From NCBI GenBank assembly GCA_001579985.1, contig LRSR01002528.1:1-30041 (forward strand): a DNA stretch of 30,041 bases. Reading direction: 5' to 3'. This DNA is from Hypsibius dujardini. Taxonomy: Eukaryota; Tardigrada; Eutardigrada; Parachela; Hypsibiidae. The notes under the pieces were generated by a model. That model ran no database searches and was not told the DNA's origin. It was given only the letters and a program-made list of their open reading frames with translations. Positions 28,521-30,041 of the stretch are shown one piece after another (within the stretch, counting starts at the first letter, position 1; each line of letters begins with the position of its first letter). The position numbers were made by a program, and so were the translations under genes.

Positions 28521-30041
28521 CTTGGTTGCCCTGTTTTTCAGAGGATTAAATTAAGGCAGTCGACCAGACGTCTGCAACTTTCGCAAAAGTTGCGAGAAAA
28601 GCCGTGAGAAATGGGAGAGGTATCTGTTGAGCAGAAAAAAACCTAGTTGTTTGTTCGGATGAAATGTAAACAAATCGGCTCCTCCGTGAGCAAATCTCAA
28701 AAGTGTAATCTAAAAATGATGTGTGAAAAGACAAACTGCAAATGAAATGCGACTCGATTCATCGTATCATCATCGCCTCGGTCCCTGTGTGTGGTGTGTG
28801 TGTGCCGTGTCGCTGGCCGAAATTCTCTACAGGTTGCGAGCACTGGCACTGCGACACGCTGTGTCTATCTCTGCCTATCTGCTTGATTATTTATAAATTG
28901 CAATTGTTGTTTTTTCCCCCTATCACTCTAAATCACGAATCAAGCTCTTTATAAATCTTCAATTACTATATATAAAAGAAATGTTGGTTTTGAAATTGAA
29001 CGATATGGTTCTCCTCTATGAGGAAGCAGCTTCCCATGTCGGCTAGCCCCAAGTCAGACAACATCAAAACTCGGAACTCGGCGAACTCGGTTCGCTAATC
29101 CAACTGGAGCATCCACTGAAATGGGGCGAGAAATAAATGCTATTAAAATCGGTTAAACGTCAGTTCATCCCTGTGTATTCATGGTGTCTATATGATCCAT
29201 GTGCATGGATAGCGGATGTTATGTCACACTGTAATCAGTTCAATGCCCGCACAGACAAACCGCTGGCTCTCAAGTTAGTTGGTTTGCAGTACTGTTGCCT
29301 GTGAATACATTATAAATTGCCCAAACGTATGTCTTTTTTCACTCCCTTCGTCGCAGGACCGATGGACGGACTGCTTATAGAGAGGTGTCCACGTTAATGC
29401 CACTTACCGCGCCGCGAGTACGTACGTACGTCATCCCGTTTGGACATCCCGTTTTGTTGTGGTGTCCCACACACCTGCCCGAAAACCTACAACGAAACTA
29501 ACTTTTCTTACAACCAAAGAAATTTGGCAATAATAGATATCAGCGAAAACGACGGAAGAAAGAGTCGCAGGCAGAATCGAAGTTTGCTAAGAGAGCAGAG
29601 ACTGAACAGAGCTTCGTAGGAACGTACCGCAAAAGTCACGTGACGCTCAATACGGAGATACGCATTATTGGAAGTGGAATTGATTGATCTGATGCAGAGC
29701 ACTTTGTTAGAATTCTTAAAATTTGACTCCGACGATCACATTTTTTACGGTTTTTTGCCATTTTCGCGTAAAAATAACGATTTTTTGGGAGCTTCGCCAG
29801 CGCATATTTTTTCTTGGGACCTGGCTGTACTCAAATCCTCCCGCATATCTCACCAAAGCATCGACGTGGCGCGATTGTTCTCATGATTTCTTGAGGAGGA
29901 AGAAGAGCACTGAAGACTCCTCCAGTTCACTCCTCCGGAACTCCTTTCCCCCATCTTTACCGCCGGCCATTCCCATGCAGAACTATGCCAATATGGCGCC
30001 GTTGGGTGGTTTCGGGTGCGCCCGAAAAAGTCTCGTTGCCG
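28521..30041. other. No recognisable gene
   Basis: I see no supported exon. There is a perfect GTCACGTGAC palindrome (E-box/CLEAR-like) at 29635-29644, an ACGTACGTACGTA stretch at 29419-29431 and unremarkable unique sequence. The window edge may cut a neighbouring gene's promoter. Confidence 0.5.

Noticed and set aside
1-30041. CRISPR array, bacterial operon or riboswitch
   Set aside because: The tandem repeats have no regular unique spacers, genes are intron-split, and all recognised families are animal. No tRNA or rRNA gene was recognised either.

Overview
Nuclear DNA of an animal. Genes are split by short GT-AG introns, there is no operon structure, microsatellites are abundant, and several proteins belong to animal families: KANSL1 with a PEHE domain, a TRPA-type channel, and an LRAT/H-box NlpC-P60 protein. 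An R2-type retrotransposon endonuclease fragment and the small introns suggest an invertebrate, probably a protostome. I cannot name the phylum from the sequence.

Layout. Positions 1-5.1 kb hold no gene I can support, only tetranucleotide and dinucleotide repeats and an AT-rich block. At 5.1-8.6 kb there is a long foldback element and two small minus-strand genes for low-complexity Pro/Gly/His-rich proteins (start codons at 5944 and 8387). They share a short HHGG motif and each has a TATA-like box about 90-110 bp upstream. At 9.5-11.7 kb, minus strand, lies the channel half of a TRPA-type cation channel. It has a frameshift before S5, a second uncertain junction, and no visible ankyrin region. 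At 12.9-14.3 kb, plus strand, is a four-exon LRAT-like gene with both active-site histidines and the cysteine.

At 14.9-20.5 kb there is a head-to-head pair of paralogous genes, called B (minus) and C (plus) here. I reconstructed both exon by exon. They have matching splice sites and phases and encode about 202 and 221 residues with a divergent chromo-barrel (Tudor-knot-like) core. B has two introns that C lacks. One contains a foldback element and the other an R2-like endonuclease fragment plus a TCTG repeat. At 21.7-27.9 kb, minus strand, is a complete seven-exon KANSL1 orthologue of 1091 residues, the scaffold of the NSL histone acetyltransferase complex. I recognise no gene in the last 1.5 kb.

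The most unusual feature is a dispersed family of about 100-130 bp imperfect palindromes (consensus near CACACGTGGCAAAAACCTTG, then GCTAACCGAGTTAAGCC) with at least six full or half copies. One copy sits inside an intron present in B and absent from C. Half a copy makes up most of the 70-bp last intron of the LRAT-like gene. This suggests an introner-like, intron-generating repeat. Several other foldbacks and two tandem arrays of about 122 bp surround the paralogue pair. All splice models come from reading the sequence and conserved frames, with no transcript data.
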